Assembly: GCF_041821045.1 (NCBI RefSeq) | Contig: NZ_JBGUAW010000002.1 | Coordinates: 186,001 to 250,000, forward strand | DNA length: 64,000 nt | Origin: Thiohalorhabdus sp. Cl-TMA | GTDB lineage: Bacteria > Pseudomonadota > Gammaproteobacteria > Thiohalorhabdales > Thiohalorhabdaceae | Direction of reading: 5' to 3' | Shown: positions 17,097 through 27,785 of the stretch, in pieces | How positions within the stretch are numbered: the first letter of the stretch is position 1 | Layout of the letters: every line of letters begins with the position of its first letter | Notes under the pieces: model-generated | What the model was told of the DNA's origin: nothing | Database searches by the model: none | The model's input: the letters and a program-made list of their open reading frames with translations, nothing else | Translations under genes and position numbers: made by a program

Positions 17097-18101
17097 TCAG
17101 GGGAAGTGGATCTCGGCGCGGTTGTGCACCCACGCCCACGCCGCGATCCGGTCGCGGCCGGAATTCTTCGCCTTGTAGAGGGCCTGGTCCGCTTCCCGGA
17201 ACAGCTGCTCGTAGTCCCGGCCCGGCTGGTCGGCGTGCTGGGCGGTGATGCCCACGGAGGCGGTGACCGGCGGAGCCAGGGCCAGTGAGGCGATACGCCG
17301 GCGCAGGCGCTCGGCGCGCAGCACGGCCTGGCCGATGTCCGCCTGGTCCAGGACCACCACGAACTCCTCGCCGCCGTAGCGGGCGATCAGGTCCACTTCC
17401 TGGAACTCCTCCTCCAGGGTCTGGGCCACCGCCTTCAGGGTCCGGTCGCCGTACTCGTGGCCGAAGGAATCATTGATATATTTGAAGTGGTCCAGGTCCA
17501 CCACCAGGAGGGCCAGGGGCCGGCCCGTGCTCCGGGCCTGCTCTAGGAGGGCCGGGGCCTCGTTGTTGAGGAAGCGCTTGTTGTAGAGGTTGGTAAGGCC
17601 GTCGGTGACGGAGAGGCGCTCCATGGCCTTCTTCTGCGTGTAGAGCTTCTTGTAGGCGTGGCGCAGGGCCAGGAGGTTGTGGAGCCGGGCATAGAGCTCC
17701 TCGGGATGGAAGGGCTTGTAGACGAAATCGTTGGCGCCGGCTCGCAGGCTGCTGATGCGGTGGTCGGTCTCCTCGGCGCTCGTGAGCATGAGCACCGGCA
17801 GGAGGGCCAGGTCGTCGTCCCGGGCGCGGATGCGCTTCACGAGGTCGAGGCCCGTGAGCCGGCCGTCGAGGAAGAAATCCGACAGGACCAGGTCGAGCTC
17901 GGAGCCGAGGATCTGTAGCGCCTCCTCGGCGGTGGTCACGTGCCGTACCTGGAGGCCGAACTGCTCCAGGTAATGGACGGTTACCGCCGCGGAGGTCTGA
18001 CTGTCCTCCACGAACAGCAGCCGGCCCCGCAGGCTCTGCTCCTCCCAGGGCTTGCGCTCCGGCTCCGGCCTCGGAGCCATCGGGGGGGTAGATGTGGTCA
18101 T
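17097..18101 (-). CDS. REC-GGDEF response regulator, probable diguanylate cyclase
   Basis: A 334-residue cytoplasmic signalling protein. Residues ~27-145 form a receiver domain with phosphoacceptor Asp75 (LVLSDFFLDG) and the Thr/Lys switch residues (MLTSAE, VYKPF). Residues ~165-330 form a GGDEF domain with active site RYGGEEF (243-247 GGEEF), expected to make cyclic di-GMP. The inhibitory I-site RxxD is not intact: the position of its Arg is Gln234 (QEVD), so product inhibition through that site may be lost. No kinase gene is adjacent. Its ATG lies 26 bases from a 12-base G run. Confidence 0.92.
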   Translation of the reverse strand: MTTSTPPMAPRPEPERKPWEEQSLRGRLLFVEDSQTSAAVTVHYLEQFGLQVRHVTTAEEALQILGSELDLVLSDFFLDGRLTGLDLVKRIRARDDDLALLPVLMLTSAEETDHRISSLRAGANDFVYKPFHPEELYARLHNLLALRHAYKKLYTQKKAMERLSVTDGLTNLYNKRFLNNEAPALLEQARSTGRPLALLVVDLDHFKYINDSFGHEYGDRTLKAVAQTLEEEFQEVDLIARYGGEEFVVVLDQADIGQAVLRAERLRRRIASLALAPPVTASVGITAQHADQPGRDYEQLFREADQALYKAKNSGRDRIAAWAWVHNRAEIHFP

Positions 18102-18127
18102 GGCGCACTCACTCGTGGTGGCGAGCC

Positions 18128-18139
18128 GGGGGGGGGGGG
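18128..18139. repeat. Poly-G (12) tract
   Basis: Twelve consecutive G on the plus strand (C on the coding strand of the GGDEF gene), 27 bases before that gene's ATG and in the divergent region shared with aspS. Long G/C tracts are prone to slippage; no functional evidence is visible. Confidence 0.8.
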
Positions 18140-18298
18140 ACAGTCCAGGACTATAGCCGAGTCTGTCCCTTCAAGGGAAGGTTGCGGTTCGGGCCCTGAG
18201 GACATCGGCGCGCCGGACCGTCCCACGGGCGCCCGCCTTGCCTGAAAGCGGGCGGCGCCGTACCATTTCGGCTTTTCGAGCACCGGGGAAAGGAAATC

Positions 18299-20107
18299 AT
18301 GCGCACCCACCTTTGCAACGCCCTGCGCCGGGAGCAGATCGGCGAGGAGATCCGGGTCAGCGGCTGGGTCCATCGCCGCCGGGATCACGGCGGGGTTATC
18401 TTCGTGGACCTTCGGGATCGGTCCGGGCTCTTGCAGGTGGTGCTCCATCCGCCCGAGGAGTACGGCGAGGGTGAGCGGCCGGCCTTCGATTTCGAGCGCG
18501 CCCACCAGCTGCGCAGCGAATGGGTGATCGCCGTGCGCGGCGTGCTGCGCGAGCGGCCTGCCGGTACCGTGAATCCGGAGCTGCCCACCGGCGAGGTGGA
18601 GCTGGAGGTGCGCGATCTGGAGGTCCTCAACCAGGCGGACACGCCGCCCTTCCAGCTCGACGAGGCGGAGGAGGTGGGCGAGGACATCCGCCTGCGCTAT
18701 CGCTACATCGACCTGCGCCGGCCCGAGATGGCCGCCAACCTGCGCCTGCGCCACCGGGTGGTGCAGACCATGCGGCGCTATCTCGACGACCGCGACTTCC
18801 TGGAGGTGGAGACCCCGGTGCTGACCCGCTCCACCCCGGAGGGCGCGCGCGACTACCTGGTGCCGTCGCGCACCCACCCCGGCAGCTTCTTCGCCCTGCC
18901 GCAGAGCCCGCAGCTCTTCAAGCAGCTGCTCATGACCGCGGGCATGGAACGCTACTACCAGGTGGCCAAGTGCTTCCGCGACGAGGACCTGCGCGCCGAC
19001 CGCCAGCCCGAGTTCACCCAGCTCGATCTCGAGATGTCCTTCATGGACGAGGAAGCCATCATGGGCCTCATGGAGGGCATGGTGCGCTCGGTGTTCGATG
19101 CCGTGGGGGCCGAGGCGCTGCCCGATCCCTTCCCGCGCATGACCTACGGGGAGGCTACCCGGCGCTTCGGCAGCGACCGGCCGGATCTGCGCAACCCGCT
19201 GGAGCTCACCGAGCTCACCGATGTCATGGCGGAGGTGGATTTCAAGGTCTTCCGCGAGCCCGCCACCAGCGGTGGCCGGGTGGCGGCGCTACGCCTTCCG
19301 GGCGGCGGCGAGCTGTCGCGCAAGGAGATCGACGACTATACCGAGTTCGTGGGCCGCTACGGCGCCAAGGGCCTCGCCTACATCAAGGTGAACGATGCCG
19401 CCCAGGGCGCCGAGGGCCTGCAGTCGCCCATCCTCAAATTCCTGCCCGAGGAGGTGATCGCCACCATTCTGGAGCGCACCGGGGCGGAAAACGGCGACAT
19501 GATCTTCTTCGGCGCCGACACCCGGAAGGTGGTCAACGAGGCGCTCGGGGCGCTGCGCGAGCAGCTCGGCAGCGACCGCGGCCTGCTGGCTCCGGGCTGG
19601 CGGCCGCTGTGGATCACCGACTTCCCCATGTTCGAGTGGAGCCCAGACTCCAAGCGCTACGAGCCCCTGCACCACCCCTTCACGGCGCCCTACCCGGAGC
19701 ACCTGGACAAGCTGGAGTCCGATCCCGGCGGGGCCCTGTCGCGGGCCTACGACCTGGTGCTCAACGGCGCCGAGGTGGGCGGCGGCTCCATCCGTATCCA
19801 CGACCCGGAGACCCAGCGCCGGGTGTTCACCGCCCTGGGCATCGGCGAGGCGGAGGCCCAGGAGAAGTTCGGGTTCCTGCTGGACGCCTTCCGCTACGGC
19901 GCGCCGCCCCACGGCGGCCTGGCCTTCGGCCTGGACCGGCTGACCGCGCTGCTGGCCGGGTCCGATTCCATACGCGACGTGATCGCCTTCCCCAAGACCC
20001 AGCGGGCCAGCTGCCTGCTCACCCAGGCGCCCTCGGCGGTGGAGGCGGAGCAGCTCAAGGAGCTCGGGCTGCGGCTTAGCCGCGCCGTGCAAGGGGACGG
20101 CTCCTGA
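18299..20107 (+). CDS. aspS: Aspartyl-tRNA synthetase
   Basis: A 602-residue class II aminoacyl-tRNA synthetase that charges tRNA-Asp (or also tRNA-Asn if non-discriminating). The N-terminal anticodon-binding OB fold starts [18 protein letters not shown] and includes [20 protein letters not shown]. The class II motifs are present: [20 protein letters not shown], the [19 protein letters not shown] block (motif 2) and GLAFGLDRL (motif 3). The bacterial GAD insertion domain lies between. Length is usual (about 590-600). The ATG follows GGGGAAAGGA. A hydrolase gene begins 13 bases after its stop. Confidence 0.98.
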   Translation: MRTHLCNALRREQIGEEIRVSGWVHRRRDHGGVIFVDLRDRSGLLQVVLHPPEEYGEGERPAFDFERAHQLRSEWVIAVRGVLRERPAGTVNPELPTGEVELEVRDLEVLNQADTPPFQLDEAEEVGEDIRLRYRYIDLRRPEMAANLRLRHRVVQTMRRYLDDRDFLEVETPVLTRSTPEGARDYLVPSRTHPGSFFALPQSPQLFKQLLMTAGMERYYQVAKCFRDEDLRADRQPEFTQLDLEMSFMDEEAIMGLMEGMVRSVFDAVGAEALPDPFPRMTYGEATRRFGSDRPDLRNPLELTELTDVMAEVDFKVFREPATSGGRVAALRLPGGGELSRKEIDDYTEFVGRYGAKGLAYIKVNDAAQGAEGLQSPILKFLPEEVIATILERTGAENGDMIFFGADTRKVVNEALGALREQLGSDRGLLAPGWRPLWITDFPMFEWSPDSKRYEPLHHPFTAPYPEHLDKLESDPGGALSRAYDLVLNGAEVGGGSIRIHDPETQRRVFTALGIGEAEAQEKFGFLLDAFRYGAPPHGGLAFGLDRLTALLAGSDSIRDVIAFPKTQRASCLLTQAPSAVEAEQLKELGLRLSRAVQGDGS

Positions 20108-20120
20108 GGGGCGGCCGCCC

Positions 20121-20789
20121 TTGACCGGGCCAGCGGCGGAACGTCCGGTGGTCCTGGTCCATGGCCTATGGATGCCGGCCGCGGTGATGCTCCCGCTCGC
20201 TATCCGGCTGCGCCGCGCCGGCTTCACGCCCTACCGCTTCGGCTATCCTTCCCGCCGCCACTCCGTGGCGGACCATGCCCGCAGGCTCGACCACTGGCTG
20301 GGAGCTCGCTTCGAGCCCGGCCAGCCCCTCGGACTCGTGGGCCACAGCCTGGGCGGCCTCGTCCTGCGGGCCCTGGCCCAGCGCAATCCCGCCTGGTTCG
20401 AGACGGCCCGAACCGTCATGCTCGGTACCCCCAACCAGGGCGCCAGCGGCGCCGCCTTCATCGCGCGCTGGCGCGAGGGCCGCTGGTGGCTGGGGGTGGC
20501 CGGACGGGAGCTGTGCGGTACGGGCGAGCTGCCCTGGCCCGCGCTCCCCGGCGAGACCGGGGTAATTGCCGGCACCCGCTGGCGCTGGTGGACCCGCTGG
20601 TTCCTCGACCGTCCCAACGACGGCCTGGTGCGGGTGGCGGAGACGGCGCTACCCCGCACCGAGCTGCGTACCTTCCCGGTGGGGCACACTGGGCTTCTTC
20701 TCAATCGCCGGGTGGCGAAAGCGGCCGCTCACTTCCTTCGCGAAGGGCGGTTCGGTGAGCATGGCGAGCCGGCGGGGGGCTTGTGCTAG
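20121..20789 (+). CDS. Alpha/beta hydrolase, lipase-like
   Basis: A 222-residue small lipase/acyltransferase-like hydrolase. It opens with the oxyanion-hole motif VVLVHGLWMPAAVM, has the nucleophile elbow GHSLGG (Ser76) and a probable catalytic His in VGHTGLLLN near the C-terminus. The start is TTG at 20121, 10 bases after GAGGGG; no ATG precedes the HGLW motif. Proteins of this type often lie near cell-envelope or tRNA genes without known substrate. No signal peptide is evident. It is probably co-transcribed with aspS. Confidence 0.82.
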   Translation: MTGPAAERPVVLVHGLWMPAAVMLPLAIRLRRAGFTPYRFGYPSRRHSVADHARRLDHWLGARFEPGQPLGLVGHSLGGLVLRALAQRNPAWFETARTVMLGTPNQGASGAAFIARWREGRWWLGVAGRELCGTGELPWPALPGETGVIAGTRWRWWTRWFLDRPNDGLVRVAETALPRTELRTFPVGHTGLLLNRRVAKAAAHFLREGRFGEHGEPAGGLC

Positions 20790-20998
20790 AATGCAGGCCG
20801 GGGTAAGGAACGCCCCGTAGCGGCGGTCGGAGCCCGCCGCCTCCGGACGGGGGAGGCGGCCCGGCGTCGGCGTCATCCCCAGGTTTGGATCGTGGCTCGG
20901 AGGCCGTTTCCCGGAAGGGGCCTCCCAGCCGCGATTAGCGGGCAAGAAATTTCCCGGCCGGGCGGGGTACCGGCCGCATCAGCAGGAGGTTCGGGACT

Positions 20999-21748
20999 AT
21001 GGCCGGGCACAGTAAATGGGCCAATATCAAGCATCGCAAGGCCGCCCAGGACGCCAAGCGCGGCAAGATCTTCACCCGCCTGATCAAGGAGATCACGGTG
21101 GCCGCCCGCCTCGGCGGCGGTGATCCCGAGGCCAATCCGCGCCTGCGCCAGGCCGTGGACAAGGCCCTTTCCAACAACATGCCCAAGGACAATATCGACC
21201 GCGCCATCAAGCGCGGCACGGGCGAGCTGGAAGGGGTGAGCTACGAGGAGGTCACTTACGAGGGCTATGCCCCCGGCGGCGTGGCGGTGCTCGTGGAATG
21301 CATGACCGACAACAAGAACCGCACCGTGGGTGAGATCCGGCACGCCTTCTCCAAGGGCGGCGGCAACCTCGGTGAGGACGGCTCGGCGGCCTACATCTTC
21401 CACAAGACCGGCATGCTCATCTTCGATGGGGAGTCCGTGGACGAGGACGCCCTCATGGAGGCGGCCATGGAGGCGGGGGCCGACGACATCCAGGTCGAGG
21501 ACGGCCAGCAGGTGCTCTACACCGACCCGCAGGACTTCGAGGATGTGAAGGCCAGCCTGCAGGAGCAGGGCTTCGAGCCCCAGGTGGCGGAGGTCACCAT
21601 GAAGCCCGACAACACCGTTCGGGTGGAGGGGGACAAGGCGGAGAAGGTCCTCAAGCTCCTGGATACGCTCGAAGACCACGACGATGTCCAGAACGTCTAC
21701 GCGAACTACGACATCCCCGACGAGGTGTTCGAGCAGGTAAGCGTGTAA
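20999..21748 (+). CDS. yebC: YebC/PmpR family protein
   Basis: A 249-residue YebC-family protein, recognised by [20 protein letters not shown] and [19 protein letters not shown]. Members bind DNA as regulators or, in more recent work, act on ribosomes stalled at proline stretches. Length is standard. An AGGAGG site precedes the ATG. It is directly upstream of ruvCAB, the classic order, with a 22-base gap. The 209 bases before it hold GC-rich hairpins but no tRNA or other gene that I can see. Confidence 0.97.
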   Translation: MAGHSKWANIKHRKAAQDAKRGKIFTRLIKEITVAARLGGGDPEANPRLRQAVDKALSNNMPKDNIDRAIKRGTGELEGVSYEEVTYEGYAPGGVAVLVECMTDNKNRTVGEIRHAFSKGGGNLGEDGSAAYIFHKTGMLIFDGESVDEDALMEAAMEAGADDIQVEDGQQVLYTDPQDFEDVKASLQEQGFEPQVAEVTMKPDNTVRVEGDKAEKVLKLLDTLEDHDDVQNVYANYDIPDEVFEQVSV

Positions 21749-21770
21749 ACGGCCCGCGGAGGGAGCCGGG

Positions 21771-22271
21771 ATGCGAACGCTGGGTATCGATCCCGGCTCC
21801 CGGGTGACCGGGATCGGAATCGTGGAGCAGAGCGGCGGCAGGCTCCGCGCCCTCCACTACACCGCCCTGCGCCTCGGGGACGGTCCGTTTCCGGAGCGGC
21901 TCGGCCATCTGTTCCGGGAGGTGCGGGCGGTGGCCGGCAGCTACGGTGTGGACGCCGCCGCGGTGGAGACCGTCTACGTCAAGCGCAACGTGGAGTCGGC
22001 GCTGAAGCTCGGTCAGGCGCGGGGGGCGGCCATCGCGGCGCTGGTGGATGCCGGTCTGCCCGTGGGCGAGTACACGCCGGCCCGTATCAAGGAGGCAGTT
22101 GTGGGCCGCGGCTCCGCCGGCAAGGACCAGGTGGGCTACATGGTGCAGCACCTGCTGGGCCTGCGCGAGGCGGCCCCCGAGGATGCCGCCGACGCCCTGG
22201 GGGTGGCGGTGTGCCACCTTCACCACCTGCAGGCGGAGGCCCGCATGGCCGGCGGGGGGCGGCGTCCGTGA
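21771..22271 (+). CDS. ruvC: Holliday junction resolvase RuvC
   Basis: A 166-residue endonuclease that cuts Holliday junctions during recombination. The catalytic Asp7 is in MRTLGIDPGSRVTG, Glu in VETVYVKRN, and the C-terminal acidic residues in DAADALGVAVCH. Length is usual (about 170). The stop overlaps the GTG start of ruvA (GTGA), so the two are translationally coupled. Confidence 0.97.
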   Translation: MRTLGIDPGSRVTGIGIVEQSGGRLRALHYTALRLGDGPFPERLGHLFREVRAVAGSYGVDAAAVETVYVKRNVESALKLGQARGAAIAALVDAGLPVGEYTPARIKEAVVGRGSAGKDQVGYMVQHLLGLREAAPEDAADALGVAVCHLHHLQAEARMAGGGRRP

Positions 22272-22870
22272 TCGGCCGGCTGCGCGGACCCATCCTGGAG
22301 AAGGAGCCGCCCACCCTGATCGTGGAGGCCGGCGGCGTGGGATACACCGTGGACGCCCCGCTGTCCACGGTCTACCACCTGCCCGCCGTGGGCGAGGAGG
22401 TGAACCTGCGCATCCACACCGTGGTGCGCGAGGACGCCATCCAGCTCTACGGCTTCCTGACCGCCGAGGAGCAGCGCCTGTTCGTCGCCCTGCTGCGGGT
22501 GACCGGGGTGGGGGCCAAGCTGGCCCTCCAGGTGCTTTCCGGATTGCCGCCCGCGGAGCTGTGGCGCTGCATCCAGGAAGAGGACCTGAAGCGCATGAGC
22601 TCGGTCCCGGGCATCGGCAAGAAGACCGCCCAGCGGCTGGTGATGGAGCTTCGGGACACCCTGTCCGCGCCCGGGGACTTCGCGCCTCCCGGGGCCGCGG
22701 TGGAAGGCGGGTCCACGCCGGCCGGCGGGCCCAGGCAGGAGGCGGTCGCCGCCCTGCAGGAGCTGGGCTACAGCGGCGAGAAGGCGGAGCAGGCGGTGGC
22801 CGGCGTCGCCGAGGAGGGGCTGACGGTGGAAGAGCTTCTCAAGCGCAGTCTTCAGAACATGGCCAGGTAG
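22268..22870 (+). CDS. ruvA: Holliday junction DNA helicase subunit RuvA
   Basis: A 200-residue junction-binding protein that loads RuvB for branch migration. It starts at GTG 22268 ([12 protein letters not shown]), fitting the family N-terminus; upstream frame is antisense-free shadow of ruvC. The helix-hairpin-helix regions are seen in [15 protein letters not shown] and [16 protein letters not shown]. The flexible linker (residues ~140-155) and domain III ([16 protein letters not shown]) are present. ruvB follows by 7 bases. Confidence 0.97.
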   Translation: MIGRLRGPILEKEPPTLIVEAGGVGYTVDAPLSTVYHLPAVGEEVNLRIHTVVREDAIQLYGFLTAEEQRLFVALLRVTGVGAKLALQVLSGLPPAELWRCIQEEDLKRMSSVPGIGKKTAQRLVMELRDTLSAPGDFAPPGAAVEGGSTPAGGPRQEAVAALQELGYSGEKAEQAVAGVAEEGLTVEELLKRSLQNMAR

Positions 22871-22877
22871 GGAGCGC

Positions 22878-23927
22878 ATGGAGTCCGCAGACGAGCACGC
22901 TTCCCGCGTCATCGATCCCGCGGCCACCCCCGGGGAGGGCCGGGGGGAGCCCGCCATGCGCCCCGAGCGGCTCGCCGACTACGACGGCCAGCCCCGGGTC
23001 CGGGAGCACCTGGAAGTCTTCATTCCGGCGGCCCGCGAACGGGGCGAATCCCTCGATCACTGCCTGCTCTTCGGGCCGCCCGGCCTGGGCAAGACCACCC
23101 TGGCGCACATCATCGCCAACGAGATGGACGCGGGCCTCAAGGTAACCTCCGGTCCCGTGCTGGAGAAGGCCGGCGACCTCGCCGCCCTGCTCACCAACCT
23201 CGCTCCCCACGACGTGCTGTTCATCGACGAGATCCACCGCCTGTCGGCGGCGGTGGAGGAGATCCTCTATCCGGCCATGGAGGACTACCAGATCGACATC
23301 GTCATCGGCGAGGGGCCGGCGGCGCGCTCCATCAAGCTCGACCTGCCGCCCTTCACCCTGGTGGGGGCCACCACTCGCGCCGGCTTGCTCACCTCGCCGC
23401 TGCGCGACCGCTTCGGCATTACCATGCGCCTGGATTTCTACGGCCTGGAGGACTTGGCCCGGATCATCCAGCGCTCCGCCCGTCTCCTGGGGGTGACAGT
23501 GGAGCCCGAGGGGGCCGCGGAGATCGCCCGTCGCTCCCGGGGGACACCCCGGGTGGCCAATCGGCTGCTGCGCCGGGTGCGCGACCTCGCCGAGGTGCGC
23601 GCCGACGGCGTCGTAACCGCCGCCGTGGCGGAGGAGGCGCTGACCATGCTGGAGGTGGACCCGGCCGGTCTCGACAAGTTGGACCAGAAATTGCTTTCCG
23701 CCCTGATCGGCAAATTCGAGGGCGGTCCGGTGGGCCTCTCCAACCTGGCGGCGGCCATCGGCGAGGAGGCGGACACTATCGAGGACGTCCTCGAGCCCTA
23801 CCTGATCCAGGAGGGCTACGTGCAGCGCACCGCCCGCGGCCGTTGCGCCACGGGGCTCGCCTACAGCCACATGGGCTTCGTCCGGCAGGAGCCGGGCGCG
23901 GATGACGGCCAGGGGCACCTGCTTTGA
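22878..23927 (+). CDS. ruvB: Holliday junction DNA helicase subunit RuvB
   Basis: A 349-residue AAA+ motor. Walker A is GPPGLGKTT (residues ~67-75), Walker B is LFIDEIHRL, sensor I is [10 protein letters not shown], and the arginine finger region is SPLRDRFG. The C-terminal winged helix ends GLAYSHMGF. The ATG follows GGGAGC. It completes the ruvCAB set for branch migration and is followed 38 bases later by ybgC. Confidence 0.98.
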   Translation: MESADEHASRVIDPAATPGEGRGEPAMRPERLADYDGQPRVREHLEVFIPAARERGESLDHCLLFGPPGLGKTTLAHIIANEMDAGLKVTSGPVLEKAGDLAALLTNLAPHDVLFIDEIHRLSAAVEEILYPAMEDYQIDIVIGEGPAARSIKLDLPPFTLVGATTRAGLLTSPLRDRFGITMRLDFYGLEDLARIIQRSARLLGVTVEPEGAAEIARRSRGTPRVANRLLRRVRDLAEVRADGVVTAAVAEEALTMLEVDPAGLDKLDQKLLSALIGKFEGGPVGLSNLAAAIGEEADTIEDVLEPYLIQEGYVQRTARGRCATGLAYSHMGFVRQEPGADDGQGHLL

Positions 23928-23965
23928 CGGGGCCGTGCCCCGCGCCCCGGAAGAGGAGGGCTTGA

Positions 23966-24382
23966 ATGTCGGTTGTCGGCGAGTGGCCGGTGCGGGTGTA
24001 TTACGAGGACACCGACCACGGCGGCGGTGTCTATTACGCCAACTACCTCAAGTATTTCGAGCGGGGGCGCACGGAACTTCTGCGTGCCCTGGGCTTCGAA
24101 CAGGACGACCTGATGGGGCGCGAAGGACTGCTGTTCGTTGTCCGCAAGGTGGAGGCGGACTACCTGCGCCCGGCGGTATTCAACGATCGTCTCCGGGTGG
24201 TTACCGAGGTGGCCGATCTGGGGCGGGCCCGCGTGGATTTCGAGCAGTCGGTCCTGCGCGAGGGGGAAACGAAGCCCCTGTGCCGGGGGCGCGTGCAGGT
24301 GGCCTGCGTCGGCGCCGGAGATTTCCGGCCCAGCCCGATTCCGGAGGCGGTCCGGCGGGCACTGGGCTTCGGCGAGGCGTGA
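23966..24382 (+). CDS. ybgC: Tol-Pal-associated acyl-CoA thioesterase YbgC
   Basis: A 138-residue hotdog-fold thioesterase. The catalytic-site block YYEDTDHGGGVYYANYLKYF with its Asp is typical of YbgC, which hydrolyses acyl-CoA or acyl-ACP and is always linked to tol-pal genes. Start ATG follows GAGGAGGG. A 13-bp inverted repeat separates it from tolQ. Confidence 0.95.
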   Translation: MSVVGEWPVRVYYEDTDHGGGVYYANYLKYFERGRTELLRALGFEQDDLMGREGLLFVVRKVEADYLRPAVFNDRLRVVTEVADLGRARVDFEQSVLREGETKPLCRGRVQVACVGAGDFRPSPIPEAVRRALGFGEA

Positions 24383-24398
24383 GCCGACCCTGGCGGGT

Positions 24399-24441
24399 TA
24401 TTGAGAAACGGTACGCGGCGCCCCGCACCCGTTTCTCAATA
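24399..24441. repeat. Perfect 13-bp inverted repeat between ybgC and tolQ
   Basis: Arms TATTGAGAAACGG and CCGTTTCTCAATA are perfect complements with a 17-base loop. No T run follows, so it is not a typical terminator. It lies just before the tolQ ribosome-binding site (GAGGAGAGCAGG) and could be an operator, an mRNA-stabilising hairpin or an attenuator. Confidence 0.8.
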
Positions 24442-24469
24442 GCCTGATAACCGAGGAGAGCAGGACTTT

Positions 24470-25150
24470 ATGGAAGGGGAGACCGCTTATACCGCCTGGG
24501 ACCTGATCCTCGGGGCCGGCCTGGTAGTGCAGATCGTCATGCTGCTCCTGGTGCTGGCCTCCGTGGTGTCCTGGGTGATCATCTACGTCAAGAGCCGGCA
24601 GATGGTGGCCACCGCCCGGGCGGAAGCCGCCTTCTCCGGCCTGTATCACCAGGCCCGCGACCTGGACCAACTGGTGGCCAACGTCAATCGCCAGGATGCG
24701 GCGGCCGCCAGCGGATCGGCCTCCGTGCTGCGCTCCGGCTACCGCCAGTTCCAGCGCCTCCGGGACGAGGGGCTGCCCCTGCCGGATCTGCGCGAGGCCG
24801 GCCGCCGCGCCATGCGGGTGGCCATGAGCGAGGAGGTGGACCGGCTCGATAGCAGCCTGGCCATTCTCGCCGTGATTTCCTCCAGTGCCCCCTTCGTGGG
24901 TCTGTTCGGGACCGTCTGGGGCATCATGAACAGCTTCCAGAATATCGGCGCCACCGGCCAGGCCACCCTCGCGGTGGTGGCCCCGGGCATCGCCGAGGCC
25001 CTGATCGCCACGGCCTTCGGCCTGGCGGCGGCCATTCCCTCCGTCATCGGATACAACATGCTGACCCGGCGGGTGGAGCACCACCAGACCCGCCTGGAGA
25101 ATTTCATGGACGACCTCACCGGTGTCCTGGAACGCCAGGTCCGTAGCTGA
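24470..25150 (+). CDS. tolQ: TolQ
   Basis: A 226-residue inner-membrane protein of the ExbB/TolQ family, part of the proton-driven motor that energises TolA for outer-membrane constriction at division. Three membrane helices are visible: IVMLLLVLASVVSWVIIYV, then SSSAPFVGLFGTVWGIMNSF, then ALIATAFGLAAAIPSVIGYN. The GLFGTVWGI and IAEALIATAFGL blocks are diagnostic. Its stop overlaps the tolR start by one base. Confidence 0.97.
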   Translation: MEGETAYTAWDLILGAGLVVQIVMLLLVLASVVSWVIIYVKSRQMVATARAEAAFSGLYHQARDLDQLVANVNRQDAAAASGSASVLRSGYRQFQRLRDEGLPLPDLREAGRRAMRVAMSEEVDRLDSSLAILAVISSSAPFVGLFGTVWGIMNSFQNIGATGQATLAVVAPGIAEALIATAFGLAAAIPSVIGYNMLTRRVEHHQTRLENFMDDLTGVLERQVRS

Positions 25151-25553
25151 TGGCCTATCGTCGACGCAAGCTCATGGGGGAGATCAACATCATCCCCCTG
25201 GTGGATGTGGTCCTGGTGCTGCTGGTGGTGTTCATGATGACCGCCCCCATGCTGACGCGGGGCGTGGACGTGGACCTGCCCGAAGCCAGCTCCCAGCCGG
25301 TAACCACACAGAACGAGCCGCTGGAAATCACGGTCCGTGAGGACGGCGTCTATATCCAGAAGACCCGGGTGGCCGACCCCCGCGCGGATCTGGCCACCAA
25401 GGTGCAGGCTATCCTCGAGGAGCAGCCGGGCCAGCACGTGCTGCTGCGCGGCCAACGGACCGTGGACTACGAGGCCGTGGTGGTCACCCTGAACCTGCTG
25501 CGGCAGGGGGGGATTCGCCAGGTTGACCTCGTAACCCAACCGACGAAGAACTG

Positions 25554-25554
<1 letters not shown>
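25150..25554 (+). CDS. tolR: TolR
   Basis: A 134-residue single-pass protein of the ExbD/TolR family. The membrane helix contains the essential Asp in [20 protein letters not shown]; the periplasmic domain follows ([11 protein letters not shown]). It forms the stator-motor with TolQ. It overlaps tolQ and tolA by one base at each end, so the three are translationally coupled. Confidence 0.97.
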
Positions 25555-26467
<913 letters not shown>

Positions 26468-26471
<4 letters not shown>

Positions 26472-27763
26472 CCCGCAAATTACGATACCTCGCCGCGCTG
26501 GCCCTCTTTTTCCTCCTGGTGCAGCCGGCCGGCGCCATTCTGTCCATCGACATCACGCAGGGAGTCCGGAACCCCCTGCCGGTAGCGTTGGTGAACTTCT
26601 CCTGGGAAGGCTCGGGTGAGCGGCCCTTCGACGTGGGCGCCCTGGTGAGCCGGGACCTGCGCCGCTCGGGGATGTTCCGGATGATCAATTCCTCGGCGTT
26701 CATCAGTGCTCCCCATCGCCCGGAGGACGTGGAGTACAAGGACTGGCGCCTGGTGGGCGCCGATGCCCTGGTGATCGGACGCATGGCGCCCGCCGGGGAT
26801 GGCCGGATCGAGGTGCGCTTCCGGCTCTTCGACGTCTATTCCCAGGAGCAGATCGCCGGTGTCCGCTACAAGGTGAAGCCGGGCGGGCTGCGCGGGGTAG
26901 CGCACCGCATCGCCGACACCATCCACGAGCAGCTCATCGGCTGGTCCGGCGCTTTCGCCACGAAAATCGCCTACGTGGTCCGGGAGAACGAGGAGTACCG
27001 GCTGATGGTGGCCGATTCCGACGGCGCCAGCCCGCGGCCGATCCTGACCAGCGAGAGCCCCATCATGTCACCGGCCTGGAGTCCGGATGGGCGGAGCGTG
27101 GCGTATGTCTCCTTCGAGCAACAGCGCTCCATGGTCTACATGCAGGACCTGGAGACCGGGAAGCGCTCCACCCTCGCCGCCTTCGAGGGGATCAATTCCG
27201 CCCCCGAATTCTCCCCCGGCGGCAGGCGTCTGGCGCTATCGCTGTCCCGGGACGGCAATGCGGAGATCTATGTGCTGGACCTCCAGACCCGCAAGCTGAC
27301 CCGCGTAACTCGGCACTGGGCCATCGATACCGAGCCCACTTGGTCGCCGGACGGCGACAGGTTGATCTTCACCTCGGACCGGGGTGGTACGCCCCAGCTC
27401 TATCGGGCTTCCGTGGATGGCGGGGAGGCGGAGCGCTTGACCTTCGAGGGGAAATACAACGCCGCGCCCACTTGGTCACCGGACGGGAAACGGGTAGCCT
27501 TCGTTCACGGGGATGGAACGAACTTCGCGGTGGCCGTAATGAACCTGCAAGAGGAAGGGGCTATCCAGAGCCTCACGGAGCGCGGACCGAACGAATCGCC
27601 GAGCTTTGCCCCCAACAGCCGCATGATCCTGTACGCTACCCAGGGCCCGAATGGCAAGGGGGAGCTGGCAACGGTTTCCGTGGATGGTAACGTTCACCAG
27701 CGATTGAAACGGGAAAATTCCGGGGATGTACGGGAGCCGGCCTGGTCCCCGATGCAACCTTGA
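26468..27763 (+). CDS. tolB: TolB
   Basis: A 431-residue periplasmic beta-propeller protein of the Tol-Pal system that binds Pal and TolA. A signal peptide ends near QPAGA. The N-terminal domain (residues ~24-160) contains [21 protein letters not shown]. The C-terminal propeller shows repeated blades of the form [16 protein letters not shown]. Length is usual. The ATG overlaps the tolA stop by four bases; pal follows after 22 bases. Confidence 0.97.
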
Positions 27764-27785
27764 ACCGGCAGGATAGGAGAACTGG

